Shown here: one piece after another, positions 17,601-26,119 of the stretch | Layout: every line of letters starts with the position of its first letter | Position numbering within the stretch: position 1 is the stretch's first letter | Origin: Microcaldota archaeon | GTDB lineage: Archaea > Micrarchaeota > Micrarchaeia > Micrarchaeales > CABMGC01 | Length of the DNA stretch: 64,000 nt | Assembly (NCBI GenBank): GCA_028866995.1 | Contig: JAGWHD010000001.1 | Coordinates: forward strand, 572,068 to 636,067 | Reading direction: 5' to 3' | The notes under the pieces: model-generated | Database searches by the model: none | What the model saw: the letters and a program-made list of their open reading frames with translations, nothing else | Told to the model about the DNA's origin: nothing | Program-made: the position numbers and the translations under genes

Positions 17601-17978
17601 CTATTTGGCCATCATGGCGACGACGCTGCCCGCGAAGGCGAGCACGAAGCCGACTCCGAATCCGCCGAAATCAATGAGGCTGAGGACTGAGCAGATGAGC
17701 CCCACAGTCGACCACTTCCTGACCCTCTCGACGTCTGTCGCGTTTATCATGAATGCCGAGTATATGACTATTATGCCGAAAAGCATCCCTGCGGCTGCGA
17801 GCACGAAGCCGTAGAAGCCGTACCCGTACATGTGCGTTATCATCTGCGTTATGAGGCTCCTGAAGATCGTGCTGAGCAGGAACGAGGATGCGCTCCCAAG
17901 AAGTATGAAAAGTCCCCCTGAAAGCATCAGGATAAACGCCATCATCGGCCTCTCCCTGAGCTTGCCGTCAGCCATCAA
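17601..17978 (-). CDS. Four-helix membrane protein of unknown function
   Basis: 125 aa with four hydrophobic helices (about 13-36, 52-75, 88-104, 106-123) and short loops. The arrangement resembles small DUF4064-like tetraspan proteins, but I do not recognise a specific family. No catalytic residues are evident. Divergent from the SIMPL-domain gene. Two Met codons open the ORF, so the start is uncertain by one residue. Confidence 0.6.
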   Translation of the reverse strand: MMADGKLRERPMMAFILMLSGGLFILLGSASSFLLSTIFRSLITQMITHMYGYGFYGFVLAAAGMLFGIIVIYSAFMINATDVERVRKWSTVGLICSVLSLIDFGGFGVGFVLAFAGSVVAMMAK

Positions 17979-18041
17979 ACCGAATACCTATGATTGGCAA
18001 ACAATTTATATCCCTTTGTTGAGATAGGGCTATCGATTCTT

Positions 18042-18761
18042 ATGAAGCCCGAAACGACCATGACAATCATAGCGATACTGGCGCTCCTGATAATGGGGAC
18101 CGTGCTTGTTGTTGCAGTCCTGTACCCTGAAGGGTTCGGCGCATCAGGCAAGAACTCCATATACGTCTCGGCGCAGGGATTCGCGTACGCAGTGCCGCAG
18201 CAGGCTGTCGCGTACCTGACGATAAACGGGTCAGGAAAGACGGGTGAGATAGCAACGGCGAACATGTCGCTCACGCTCGCCCAGTTCAACGCATCTGTAA
18301 AGAAGTACGTGAACGGCAACATGAGCATGGTCAAGACAGTATCGTACTCGCTCTACAAGCCAGCCAACAGCACAAGCTATGTAGCGATCGAAGGTGTGCA
18401 GGTTACGATACCTAACATACAGAACGCAAGCTCCTTCCTGGGCAACATGTCCACTATAAGCAACCTCTACGTCTCGCAGGTATCCGCACAGCTGTCAAAC
18501 GCGCAGATCAAGAACCTGACAGGCCTGGCGATAAACGACGCGCTGCAGAACGCCACGACGCAGGCTGGCTCGGTCGCGAAGTTCGCCGGCAACAAGGGCC
18601 TGTCGCTGACCAACGTCACAGTAAACAGCTATAGGATATACCCCTACTACAACAGCTACATATCCGCTGCGACAAACAAGTACGGCAACATCTCCCCTGA
18701 GTTCTACTCGGGAACCATGCAGGTTGCCGAATCGGTCTCTGCCATATTCACGTATGGCTGA
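18042..18761 (+). CDS. SIMPL/DUF541 domain protein, membrane-anchored
   Basis: 239 aa from ATG 18042, chosen because a TATA element near 18003-18010 would put the transcript start close to 18030; an in-frame TTG lies upstream at 17994. One N-terminal membrane helix anchors an extracytoplasmic domain with the SIMPL/DUF541 pattern: an opening strand VSAQGFAYAVP, a long middle region, TGLAINDALQNATTQA, and a final strand ending EVSAIFTYG-like. SIMPL domains occur in periplasmic or secreted proteins across bacteria and archaea and form oligomers; the cellular role is unclear. Confidence 0.78.
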   Translation: MKPETTMTIIAILALLIMGTVLVVAVLYPEGFGASGKNSIYVSAQGFAYAVPQQAVAYLTINGSGKTGEIATANMSLTLAQFNASVKKYVNGNMSMVKTVSYSLYKPANSTSYVAIEGVQVTIPNIQNASSFLGNMSTISNLYVSQVSAQLSNAQIKNLTGLAINDALQNATTQAGSVAKFAGNKGLSLTNVTVNSYRIYPYYNSYISAATNKYGNISPEFYSGTMQVAESVSAIFTYG

Positions 18762-18780
18762 ATCCGTCGAAGGCAGCTTA

Positions 18781-19071
18781 TCATATGCCTATGCCTAGGA
18801 GCTTCAGCAGCACTATCAGCGCCACCCCCGGAAGGCCGAGCAGCGCCGTCACGACAATGACCGGAAGGCTGAACGGTATCGCGATGCCGAAGAAGCTGTT
18901 CAGGGCGAAGAGCGATACGAAGCCCAGGATTATGTTTGCAAGCAACCCTATCATCGCCTTGCCCAGCTTGAATATCACGAAAAGGACAAGCAGGGCCCCC
19001 ACAATCAGGACTGCTTCCGACATCAGGGCGTTTCCTATCGGCAGCACCATGCAATCAAGGATATCATCCAT
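18781..19071 (-). CDS. BofA-like small membrane protein
   Basis: 96 aa, three hydrophobic segments. The stretch NIILGFVSLFALN, then IPFSLPVIVVTALLGLPG, then a terminal Leu-rich helix, matches the pattern of the pro-sigma-K processing inhibitor BofA family (PF07441-type). That family is widespread in archaea that have no sigma-K, so the archaeal role is unknown. Convergent with the SIMPL gene 19 bp away. Confidence 0.7.
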   Translation of the reverse strand: MDDILDCMVLPIGNALMSEAVLIVGALLVLFVIFKLGKAMIGLLANIILGFVSLFALNSFFGIAIPFSLPVIVVTALLGLPGVALIVLLKLLGIGI

Positions 19072-19155
19072 TATAGCTTTTTAACCTATGCGTGCGCCTG
19101 GGCTTCCTTGTGGGCAACGCATAAAAACGTTCTATGCCGCAATAGTACCGATACG

Positions 19156-19323
19156 ATGGAAGTAAAGTGCATAATCTGCGGCACGATGATAACAGAGGGG
19201 CCGTGCCTTTACTGCGACGGCTGCTCCGGATGGATGTGCCAGACATGCGGCATACCTGAAGAGGACATAGGAGAATACAACTGCCCCAACTGCGGCACCA
19301 AGGTCACGCAGACATCGATGTAG
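19156..19323 (+). CDS. Small zinc-ribbon protein with four CxxC pairs
   Basis: 55 aa from ATG 19156. A TATA-like gcataaaaac near 19126-19135 places this start at leaderless distance, so the longer form from 19108 is rejected. The sequence contains CIIC, CLYC-DGC, CQTC and CPNC pairs, enough for two zinc sites. This is a rubredoxin/zinc-ribbon-like knuckle pattern, possibly a nucleic-acid- or protein-binding adaptor. Convergent with the next membrane-protein gene. Confidence 0.7.
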   Translation: MEVKCIICGTMITEGPCLYCDGCSGWMCQTCGIPEEDIGEYNCPNCGTKVTQTSM

Positions 19324-19330
19324 GAAAGGC

Positions 19331-19831
19331 TCAACTCTGCTGCAGGAGCTCGTTCAGCTTCGACCCCTTGTCGTAGCGCATGAGCGCGAGGCCCACGACC
19401 ACAAGATATATCCAGCTTAGCGCTATGAAGTTGTTCAGGCTAGGGCTGTTGAGCGGCGAGAGCGCATCGGGCCCTCCCCTTGAATCGAACATGTAGTTTA
19501 GGATGGCGCTAAGCACCAGGAAAGCGGCAACCGGCCCGTACCACATCCTAAGCCCCAGGAAATATACTACTGCCACTATTATGTAGGCAGCGGAAGCGAA
19601 GCCCAGCCACAGGCTGTACGGTGTTGCTGTGTTCCAGTCCGGGGAGCCGAGCGCCATGCCCGAGAAATTAAGGAGCGCGAGCGCGACGAGCGAGAACCTG
19701 ACTATCTTTATCCAGCTGTAGCTTCCCCTGAACCAGCTTGCAGGCGTGTCCTTCCTGAAGGCGAGCCATGCGAATGCAACTCTCACGTCGCTGCCCAGCC
19801 TCCTTAGCCAATCCCCGAGAGAGGATACCAT
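19331..19831 (-). CDS. Hypothetical four-helix membrane protein
   Basis: 166 aa. A basic amphipathic N-terminus (about 40 residues) precedes four hydrophobic helices (about 43-60, 72-92, 98-112, 135-150) and a short charged tail. No recognised family motif. Codon usage resembles its neighbours. Divergent from the second LamG gene. Confidence 0.6.
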   Translation of the reverse strand: MVSSLGDWLRRLGSDVRVAFAWLAFRKDTPASWFRGSYSWIKIVRFSLVALALLNFSGMALGSPDWNTATPYSLWLGFASAAYIIVAVVYFLGLRMWYGPVAAFLVLSAILNYMFDSRGGPDALSPLNSPSLNNFIALSWIYLVVVGLALMRYDKGSKLNELLQQS

Positions 19832-19882
19832 GAGATTAAACAGCCAATCAAAGCTTAAAAGGGTATTGCACGCTATCTAATC

Positions 19883-20773
19883 ATGCCCATGAAATCGCAG
19901 TCAGCGATGGAATACCTGATGACATACGGGTGGGCGATCCTTGCAATCGCAATAGTCATGGTTTCTTTGTATTCGCTGGGCATATTCAACGTAGGCACTC
20001 TTCAACCAACGGCAACTCCAGGCTCATGCCAGGTAGTCAGGACAGCCGCGCAGATATCTCTCGCAGGACAGTGCAACAACCTGATGCCAAGGTACGTGGC
20101 AAAGTTCCCGAATACGCTCTGGCCAGGAAAAGCGGTCATAAACGTTTCGGGACTGAGCAGTTGGAATCCATCAGGCAACGTCACTGTGACGCTTTTCGTA
20201 TACTCTACAAACAACTACAACACATATGGCGGTCCCTATCCTGAGATCCTATACAAAGGCACGACTGGGCAAGGCTTCGACTTCGAGTCGCGCAACAACA
20301 ACGAATCGATGGGCATATATGGCACGACTCCTGGAGGCTGCACAGAGACTGGAAGCCACGTAAAGAATGTCACATGGCACCAGTTCGTAGGGGTGTACAA
20401 CGGTTCGTATTATGCGCTCTACATAAACGGAGTCAAGATTTTTACATGTGCCGCTACCGGACTTCCGAATCTGGGCGCAGGGCCGTTTTACCTCGGTGCA
20501 GGAGGGTATTACTGCTCGCCTGGACTCTGCTATGGATATACCGGATACCTATCTAACGTGCAGATATACAACACCTCGTTGGATTCTGCAACAATCAAAG
20601 CCCTATACCAGGAAGGCATAGGCGGAGCACCGATTGACGTGAGGCATCTTATCGCCTGGTGGCCCCTGAACGGCAACGGCAACGACTATTCCGGCAACAA
20701 CTATCATGGGATTCCAGTGAATGTCATATGGAGCTCCAACTGGTATTCGACCTACAAAGCTCCAACATCCTGA
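19883..20773 (+). CDS. LamG-like protein with class III signal peptide, copy 2
   Basis: 296 aa. Leader MPMKS, then QSAMEYLMTYGWAILAIAI as in the other copies, then PGSCQVV and AGQCNNL, then a jelly-roll domain (WHQFVGVYNGSYYALYING) and the conserved C-terminal block QEGIGGAPID plus WWPLNGNGNDYSGN. The central region differs strongly from the other copies while both ends are conserved. Predicted to be exported through the type IV pilin pathway as a surface lectin or adhesin. Confidence 0.82.
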   Translation: MPMKSQSAMEYLMTYGWAILAIAIVMVSLYSLGIFNVGTLQPTATPGSCQVVRTAAQISLAGQCNNLMPRYVAKFPNTLWPGKAVINVSGLSSWNPSGNVTVTLFVYSTNNYNTYGGPYPEILYKGTTGQGFDFESRNNNESMGIYGTTPGGCTETGSHVKNVTWHQFVGVYNGSYYALYINGVKIFTCAATGLPNLGAGPFYLGAGGYYCSPGLCYGYTGYLSNVQIYNTSLDSATIKALYQEGIGGAPIDVRHLIAWWPLNGNGNDYSGNNYHGIPVNVIWSSNWYSTYKAPTS

Positions 20774-20817
20774 GCTGCAGGGCATGCGTTTAATTCTTTC
20801 CTGCGATATGCAATCAT

Positions 20818-21495
20818 ATGGAAGAGGACGGGTCGCAGTTCTACAACAGGGCCATTTTCAGCGACAGACGCGAGGCCGGGAAGCTCCTTGCCAAGCGCGT
20901 GAAGGAACTGAAGCCCAAGGATCCGATAGTACTGGCGATACCCAGGGGAGGGATCGTAATAGGGTACGAGATTGCAAAGTCCCTCGGTGCCGAGCTGGAC
21001 ATAGTGGCCCCAAGGAAACTCAGGGACCCGTGGGACAGCGAACTGGCGATAGGGTCCGTGATGCCTGATGGCAGCATGTTCCTCAACGATAAGGTCATCT
21101 CTCTCAGGCCCGTTCCAGATGACTACATAGCCAAGGAACGCGAGATACAGACAAACGAGGCGCAGAGGAGGCTGTCTGCATACAGGGGAGGCAGGCCGTA
21201 TCCTAAGCTGAAGGGCAGGAGCGTGATCCTGGTAGATGACGGGATAGCTACCGGCTCCACTATGGAATCTGCCGCAAGCTGGGTGAAGGGACAAGGCGCA
21301 GCGCAGATAATCATAGCCGTGCCTGTCATGCCTGAGGACATCTTCTACGAGCTGAAGAAGGAGGTCGACGATGTCATATACCTTGCATTGCCGGACATGT
21401 TCTTCGCGATAGGCCAGTTCTACCGGGAGTTCCCGCAGGTGGCCGATGAAGAGGTTGTAGAACTGCTTAATGGATACTGGAGCAAGAAGGACTAG
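20818..21495 (+). CDS. Phosphoribosyltransferase-fold protein
   Basis: 225 aa type I phosphoribosyltransferase. The PRPP-binding loop is VILVDDGIATGSTM (acidic pair followed by Thr-Gly-Ser). The N-terminal AIPRGGIVIGYEIA and later DIVAPRKLRDPWDSELAIGSV match the archaeal/bacterial PRTase subgroup often annotated simply as phosphoribosyltransferase. It probably transfers a base or handles PRPP; the substrate is unknown. The next feature, tRNA-Thr, lies three bp downstream on the other strand. Confidence 0.85.
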   Translation: MEEDGSQFYNRAIFSDRREAGKLLAKRVKELKPKDPIVLAIPRGGIVIGYEIAKSLGAELDIVAPRKLRDPWDSELAIGSVMPDGSMFLNDKVISLRPVPDDYIAKEREIQTNEAQRRLSAYRGGRPYPKLKGRSVILVDDGIATGSTMESAASWVKGQGAAQIIIAVPVMPEDIFYELKKEVDDVIYLALPDMFFAIGQFYREFPQVADEEVVELLNGYWSKKD

Positions 21496-21497
21496 CA

Positions 21498-21569
21498 AGC
21501 CTCAGAAGGGAATCGAACCCTCGACATCTTGTTTACAAAACAAGCGCTCTACCACTGAGCTACTGAGGC
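21498..21569 (-). tRNA. tRNA-Thr (anticodon TGT)
   Basis: Minus-strand cloverleaf of 72 nt including the discriminator: acceptor GCCTCAG/CTGAGGC, D arm GCTC/GAGC, anticodon stem CTTGT/ACAAG with loop TTTGTAA giving TGT, T loop TTCGATT, discriminator T. No CCA is encoded and there is no intron. A TATA element (minus strand, about 21594-21600) is 25 nt upstream. Confidence 0.96.
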
Positions 21570-21617
21570 ACGGATTATATTCCTGTTCGCAGCTATAAAA
21601 ATCTTGTTGAGATGTCG

Positions 21618-22679
21618 TCATCCGAACGTGAAGGTGTATATCCTGAAGCCCGGCTGCGCATCGATCTCAAGCGTGTGCCAGCCGTACGACGGTGCAGACA
21701 CTATGTTGTAGAGCCTCGACCCGTTTACCGCAGCCATCGCGGTGCCGTTCTCAAGAGTGTCATCGCTCCCAAGGTAGCTGCTGTTGGGGTTCTTGCCATC
21801 GAGCTTCACGCTTATGCTGGTGTTGCCTGCCGCGACCACGTTAACGTTCTTTGCGCTGTAGACAAGGAAGAGCTTAGAGCCATTTACGGAAACCATGCTG
21901 TCAGGCGCATTGTACCATTGTCCTGAGAGGTATGCGGTATTGTTGGCCAATGTGCCGTTGATTGTGTAGTTGACGGTCTGGTTCTGCATGAAGCCCTGGG
22001 AGTTGCCTATGGGCTCTCTCGCAGTGGCGTACCCTAGGTACAGCTCAGGGGTCTGTATGTCCTGGAATACGGTGTTGCTAGTGACGTTGAGCATTCCCGA
22101 AGGAAGGGAATATCCGGCATCCTGCAGCAGTTCTCTTATGACGCTCTCTATCTGATTATCTCCTCCCTCACCGAAGTGTATGTACCTTATGCCCCCATTC
22201 CTGTCTATTATGTAGTCCGCGGGCCAGTACTGGTTGCTGTACGCTATCCATGTCGCGTAGTTGCTGTCCATCGCAACAGGATAGGTTATGTTGAACCTCC
22301 CAACCGCGTTCCTGACATTCGTATAGTTCTTCTCGAACTGGAACTCAGGGGTATGCACCCCTATGATTACGAGGCCGTCGTTGCCGTACTTCTGCTGCAG
22401 TGCGTTGAGGAAAGGTATCGTCCTTATGCAGTTTATGCATGAGTATGTCCAAAAATCGACGAGCACCACCTTGTCCCTCAGCTGCGACATGTTAAGCGGC
22501 TGCGAGTTTATCCAGTAGGTGATGCCCTGTATGTTGGGCGCAGGACCGTAGTTCTGCAGGTTCGATAAGGAGACGTTCTGGCTCGATGGGTTCATGTTGA
22601 AGACGAAGGTGGAGAGCCATGCGGCCGCCACCAGCAGTGCGAGTATGCCGAACACTATTATGTATATGCTCGTCTTCAT
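21618..22679 (-). CDS. Membrane-anchored DipZ-type thioredoxin with C-terminal beta domain
   Basis: 353 aa. An N-terminal signal anchor (about 5-27) puts a TlpA/DipZ-like thioredoxin domain outside the cell: VVLVDFWTYSCINCIRT with CxxC at 81-84, GVHTPEFQFEKN, YPVAMDSNYATW, WPADYIIDRNG. These strings are characteristic of the C-terminal part of mycobacterial DipZ. Residues from about 195 form the DipZ-type C-terminal beta-rich domain with many NxT/S sequons. Its ATG overlaps the stop of the upstream ccdA gene by 4 bp, so CcdA likely passes electrons to it. Substrates could be the Cys-rich surface proteins. Confidence 0.9.
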   Translation of the reverse strand: MKTSIYIIVFGILALLVAAAWLSTFVFNMNPSSQNVSLSNLQNYGPAPNIQGITYWINSQPLNMSQLRDKVVLVDFWTYSCINCIRTIPFLNALQQKYGNDGLVIIGVHTPEFQFEKNYTNVRNAVGRFNITYPVAMDSNYATWIAYSNQYWPADYIIDRNGGIRYIHFGEGGDNQIESVIRELLQDAGYSLPSGMLNVTSNTVFQDIQTPELYLGYATAREPIGNSQGFMQNQTVNYTINGTLANNTAYLSGQWYNAPDSMVSVNGSKLFLVYSAKNVNVVAAGNTSISVKLDGKNPNSSYLGSDDTLENGTAMAAVNGSRLYNIVSAPSYGWHTLEIDAQPGFRIYTFTFG

Positions 22680-23395
22680 CCTTTCGCCTCAATGGCGCTG
22701 GAGCCTGCCATGTACGAGAGGTACGCTGGCAGCAGCGGAAGTATGCATGGGCTAAGAAATGTGACCATGCCGGCTATCAGCGCGACGAACAGGTTCAACT
22801 GCTCTGCCAGCATGTTCGAGCCGCCGGACCCTATCAGGAATACAGAGAGGAGGCCTATGTAGCCTGTCATGACGAGAATGCCCATCAGGATCAGCATCAG
22901 CCCTCCCGCGACGTTGAAGTACCTTAGGAACGGGCCCATCCTCCTGAGAAATGATGATATCCTGGATATGAAGAAGCCTGCTATCAGGAAGGGTATCCCC
23001 AAACCCAGGGAATAGGAAAGCAGGAGCAGGAAGCCCAACCCAGGCGATGTTATCGCAAGCGCGTATATCGAGCCCAGTATCGGTCCCACGCAAGGCGTCC
23101 ATCCTATCGCAAAGACCACTCCGAACAGGAAGGCGGAGAGGTAGCTGTTCCTCACTTTTATTACGGGCAGCCTGTGGTCCCCGCTGAAGAAAGGCACAAG
23201 GTACCTTGACGAAAGGACAAGCAGCATGCCGAATACCAAGATGGCACCGCCTCCTATTATCCTCAGAACGTTCATCGCCTGTATCGCGACGTGCGAGAAG
23301 AGGGCCTGCAGCAGTATCCCCACCAATGAGAAGACGACTGCAAAGCCTATAACAAAGAAGACGGAATTCAGGAACACTGACTCTGAGCTAGCCAT
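22676..23395 (-). CDS. ccdA: CcdA-like electron transporter, circularly permuted
   Basis: 239 aa, six membrane helices. CcdA moves reducing equivalents from cytosolic thioredoxin to extracytoplasmic thiol proteins through one Cys in TM1 (SPC motif) and one in TM4 (TPC motif). Here the TPC helix (GWTPCVGPILG, Cys102) is the third helix, and the canonical first helix (VTFLSPCILPLLPAYLSYMAG in two parts, Cys217) is the last. The N-terminus begins where canonical TM2 begins (VFFVIGFAVVFSLVG). Only 49 bp separate this start from speD, so no missing TM1 is encoded upstream. The order is TM2-3-4-5-6-1. Overlaps the DipZ-like gene by 4 bp. Confidence 0.88.
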   Translation of the reverse strand: MASSESVFLNSVFFVIGFAVVFSLVGILLQALFSHVAIQAMNVLRIIGGGAILVFGMLLVLSSRYLVPFFSGDHRLPVIKVRNSYLSAFLFGVVFAIGWTPCVGPILGSIYALAITSPGLGFLLLLSYSLGLGIPFLIAGFFISRISSFLRRMGPFLRYFNVAGGLMLILMGILVMTGYIGLLSVFLIGSGGSNMLAEQLNLFVALIAGMVTFLSPCILPLLPAYLSYMAGSSAIEAKG

Positions 23396-23444
23396 CGAAT
23401 ACCCTTGTACAGGATATGTGTTGAAGCAAAGGGAAGATAACCCT

Positions 23445-23921
23445 TCACTTCATGCTTCTGTCCGCATAGAAGAGCTGGTGCCTCTTGGGCTTCAGCGTCT
23501 TGACAATGTAGTCGAATGCAGCGTGGGGGTTTGAGCTCTCCCCGCAGGTGTATATGTCAAGCGTAGCGTACTTGTACTCCTTCCAGATGTGCAGAGCGAC
23601 GTGGCTCTCAGTTATGAGCGCTATGACCGAGTTGCCCCCCTTCTTGCCCCCGAAGGACCATCCCCTGCACTCAACGAGCGTCATCTTGGCCATCTCTATC
23701 GCCTTGACTACGGTGCCCTTGAGAAGCTCAAGGTTGTCCATCACTGCCGGATCCAGGTCATAAAGGTTGCCGAAAACATGAAGTCCGACTATCTTGTCTT
23801 CGGTACTAGTAGGAACAGTGGTCTGAACTTCAACCTTCCTCGACCTAATTTTCGCGTACTGCTTTAACAATTGTTCAGCCATTCTATCGGAAACCTGGTC
23901 GACAAAACCATGATTTTTCAA
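23445..23921 (-). CDS. speD: S-adenosylmethionine decarboxylase-family protein
   Basis: 158 aa prokaryotic-type SpeD. These are pyruvoyl enzymes that self-cleave and decarboxylate AdoMet for spermidine synthesis; some homologues act on arginine or ornithine instead. The cleavage site TESH (Glu105-Ser106-His107) is intact, as are the following LHIW and the proton-donor Cys126 in YTCGE. The segment before the cleavage site reads [11 protein letters not shown] rather than the common PxGVSGVV. The ATG at 23921 fits a leaderless start. Spermidine would also feed hypusination of aIF5A encoded at 33152. Confidence 0.88.
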   Translation of the reverse strand: MKNHGFVDQVSDRMAEQLLKQYAKIRSRKVEVQTTVPTSTEDKIVGLHVFGNLYDLDPAVMDNLELLKGTVVKAIEMAKMTLVECRGWSFGGKKGGNSVIALITESHVALHIWKEYKYATLDIYTCGESSNPHAAFDYIVKTLKPKRHQLFYADRSMK

Positions 23922-24003
23922 CGCCTTAAACAGTTTTATCTATTGAAAGCGATTAGTATTTAAATATATTTATTCGCAGCGTATCATTCAATAATAGATT
24001 TTT

Positions 24004-26118
24004 ATGGATATACAAGATTTGCCGAAACTCCTGCCAAAAGAGGTCATCGATGTCGTCGGAAAGAGGGGAATATCGCAGCTAACTCCGCCGCAGAGGCTCT
24101 CGGTCGAGCACGGACTTCTTGACGGAAGGAACTTCGTGGTATCGGCTCCCACCGCCAGCGGGAAGACGCTGATAGCCGAGATGGCGATGATGAGGAGCGT
24201 CATCTGGGACAGGAAGAAGGCGGTGTACATAGCGCCGATGCGCGCACTCGTCAGCGAGAAGTTCACCGAGTTCAAGGAATCGTACCCGAATGTCAAGACG
24301 GCGATGTCCATAGGCGATTTGGACTCATTGGACCACTGGCTCGAGAACTACGACGTAATATTCGTCTCCACGGAGAAGTTCGACAGCCTGATAAGGCACG
24401 GGATAAACTGGCTCGACTCCATAGGGTGCATAGTCTTCGACGAGATCCACATGATAGACGATTCCGGCAGAGGTCCTACGCTCGAGATACTGATAACGAA
24501 GATAAGGAGGGTATGCAGGGGGGCGCAGCTGCTCGCGCTGAGCGCGACGATAGGCAACTCCAGGGAGCTGTCCGAATGGCTCGACGCTGAGCTCGTCGAG
24601 AGCGATTACAGGCCGATAGCGCTGAAGAAGGGCATAGAGCTCAACGGCACCTTCTTCTACGAGAACGACAGCGAGGAGAAGGTAACAGGAACGAGCAAGA
24701 TACCTGAGATAAGGATAGCAGAGGACACGCTCAACCTCGGCAAGCAGATACTGGTCTTCTACAGCACCAAGAGGAACGCCGAGGCAGGAGCGGAGAAACT
24801 ATCAAACGCGATAAACGAGAGGCTCACGGAGAAGGAGAAGCAGAGGCTCGAGGAGCTGTCCAACCAGGTCCTCAACGTGCTGAGCAAGCCGACGGCGCAG
24901 TGCGAGAAGCTCTCGAAGCTGATAAAGAAAGGAGCCGCTTTCCACCACAGCGGCCTCGTCAACGAGCAGAGGCACATGGTGGAAGAGGCCTTCAAGAGGA
25001 ACGAGGTGAAGGCGATATGCAGCACCACCACCCTCGGGCTCGGCGTCAACCTCCCTGCCCACACGGTCCTCGTGCGCGACACCACGAGGTTCGACGAGAT
25101 AGAAGGCTCGGAGAAGATGAGCGTCAACATAGTGACACAGCTGTTCGGCAGGGCCGGCAGGCCAAAATACGACAAGGAAGGGAGGGCATTGCTGATAGCC
25201 AAGTCGAGGCCTGAGGCGGGCGACCTCTACAGCAGGTACATGAACTCCGAGATGGAGCCGATAAACTCCAAGCTGGGCATGTTGCCGGTTCTCAGGACGC
25301 ATCTCCTTGCATTCGTGGCGACTAAGTTCCTCACGAGCGAGGAGTCGATAACGGATTTTCTCAAGAGCACGTTCTACGGCCACCAGTACGCCAACTCGAG
25401 GGAGCTGAAGAGGATTGCCCATGAGGTTCTGGACGAGCTGATGAGATGGGGGTTCCTTGACAAGACTGGGAGCTACTACAGGGCAACAAGGATAGGCGAG
25501 AGGGTGAGCGAGCTGTACATAGACCCGCTCTCTGCGAAGTGGATAATAGACACATTGCCGAAGGCGAATGACGACATCTCGATACTCTTCATGGTCTGCA
25601 ACACGATAGAGATGAGGCCTTATGTCAAGATAACGGATGAGGCTGCGGAGAGGTTCATGCAGTACGAGGAGATGCTGCAGGGCATGGTCAACTACGAGGA
25701 AGGATTCACCTTCTACGACCCGCTGAGGCCTTTCAGCACAGCGACGATGATCAACAGCTGGATGGCAGAGAAGCCGGAGCCAGACATAGTAAAGGAATAC
25801 TCTACGACTCCAGGGGCACTGTTCACCAAGGTGACCAACGCAGACTGGATACTGTATTCTGCGATGGAGCTTGCGAAGCTGCAGAGGATGAGCCAGAGCA
25901 AGCTGCTCGAGGTGCGGATAAGGGTCAGGTACGGGATCAAGAGGGAACTGCTGGATCTCATCAGGCTGGAGCAGGTGGGAAGGGTTAGGGCAAGGCTGAT
26001 GTACAACAGCGGCATAAAGAGCGTCGCCGACCTGAGGAAGGAGGGATCGGACAAGATAGTCACGCTGTTATTCGGAAAGGAGATAGCGAAGAGGATACTG
26101 GACCAGGTGAAGGAATAG
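24004..26118 (+). CDS. hel308: Hel308-type superfamily 2 DNA helicase
   Basis: 704 aa ATP-dependent 3'-5' helicase of the Ski2-like group that acts at stalled replication forks. The Q-motif region is near residue 25 and motif I SAPTASGKT at about 47-55. Motif II DEIH is at about 146-149, motif III is LSATIGN, and motif VI is QLFGRAGRPKYD. A winged helix and ratchet-type helical domain follow, and the C-terminus has a helix-hairpin-helix-like segment (LEQVGRVRARLMYNSGIKSVADL). Length is normal. Divergent from speD across an A/T-rich promoter region (23922-24003). Confidence 0.95.
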   Translation: MDIQDLPKLLPKEVIDVVGKRGISQLTPPQRLSVEHGLLDGRNFVVSAPTASGKTLIAEMAMMRSVIWDRKKAVYIAPMRALVSEKFTEFKESYPNVKTAMSIGDLDSLDHWLENYDVIFVSTEKFDSLIRHGINWLDSIGCIVFDEIHMIDDSGRGPTLEILITKIRRVCRGAQLLALSATIGNSRELSEWLDAELVESDYRPIALKKGIELNGTFFYENDSEEKVTGTSKIPEIRIAEDTLNLGKQILVFYSTKRNAEAGAEKLSNAINERLTEKEKQRLEELSNQVLNVLSKPTAQCEKLSKLIKKGAAFHHSGLVNEQRHMVEEAFKRNEVKAICSTTTLGLGVNLPAHTVLVRDTTRFDEIEGSEKMSVNIVTQLFGRAGRPKYDKEGRALLIAKSRPEAGDLYSRYMNSEMEPINSKLGMLPVLRTHLLAFVATKFLTSEESITDFLKSTFYGHQYANSRELKRIAHEVLDELMRWGFLDKTGSYYRATRIGERVSELYIDPLSAKWIIDTLPKANDDISILFMVCNTIEMRPYVKITDEAAERFMQYEEMLQGMVNYEEGFTFYDPLRPFSTATMINSWMAEKPEPDIVKEYSTTPGALFTKVTNADWILYSAMELAKLQRMSQSKLLEVRIRVRYGIKRELLDLIRLEQVGRVRARLMYNSGIKSVADLRKEGSDKIVTLLFGKEIAKRILDQVKE

Positions 26119-26119
26119 T

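Noticed and set aside
22676..23444. Possible frameshifted or truncated ordinary CcdA
   Set aside because: The 49 bp upstream are too short for a lost TM1, and the SPC helix is present in frame at the C-terminus, so permutation explains the data better.
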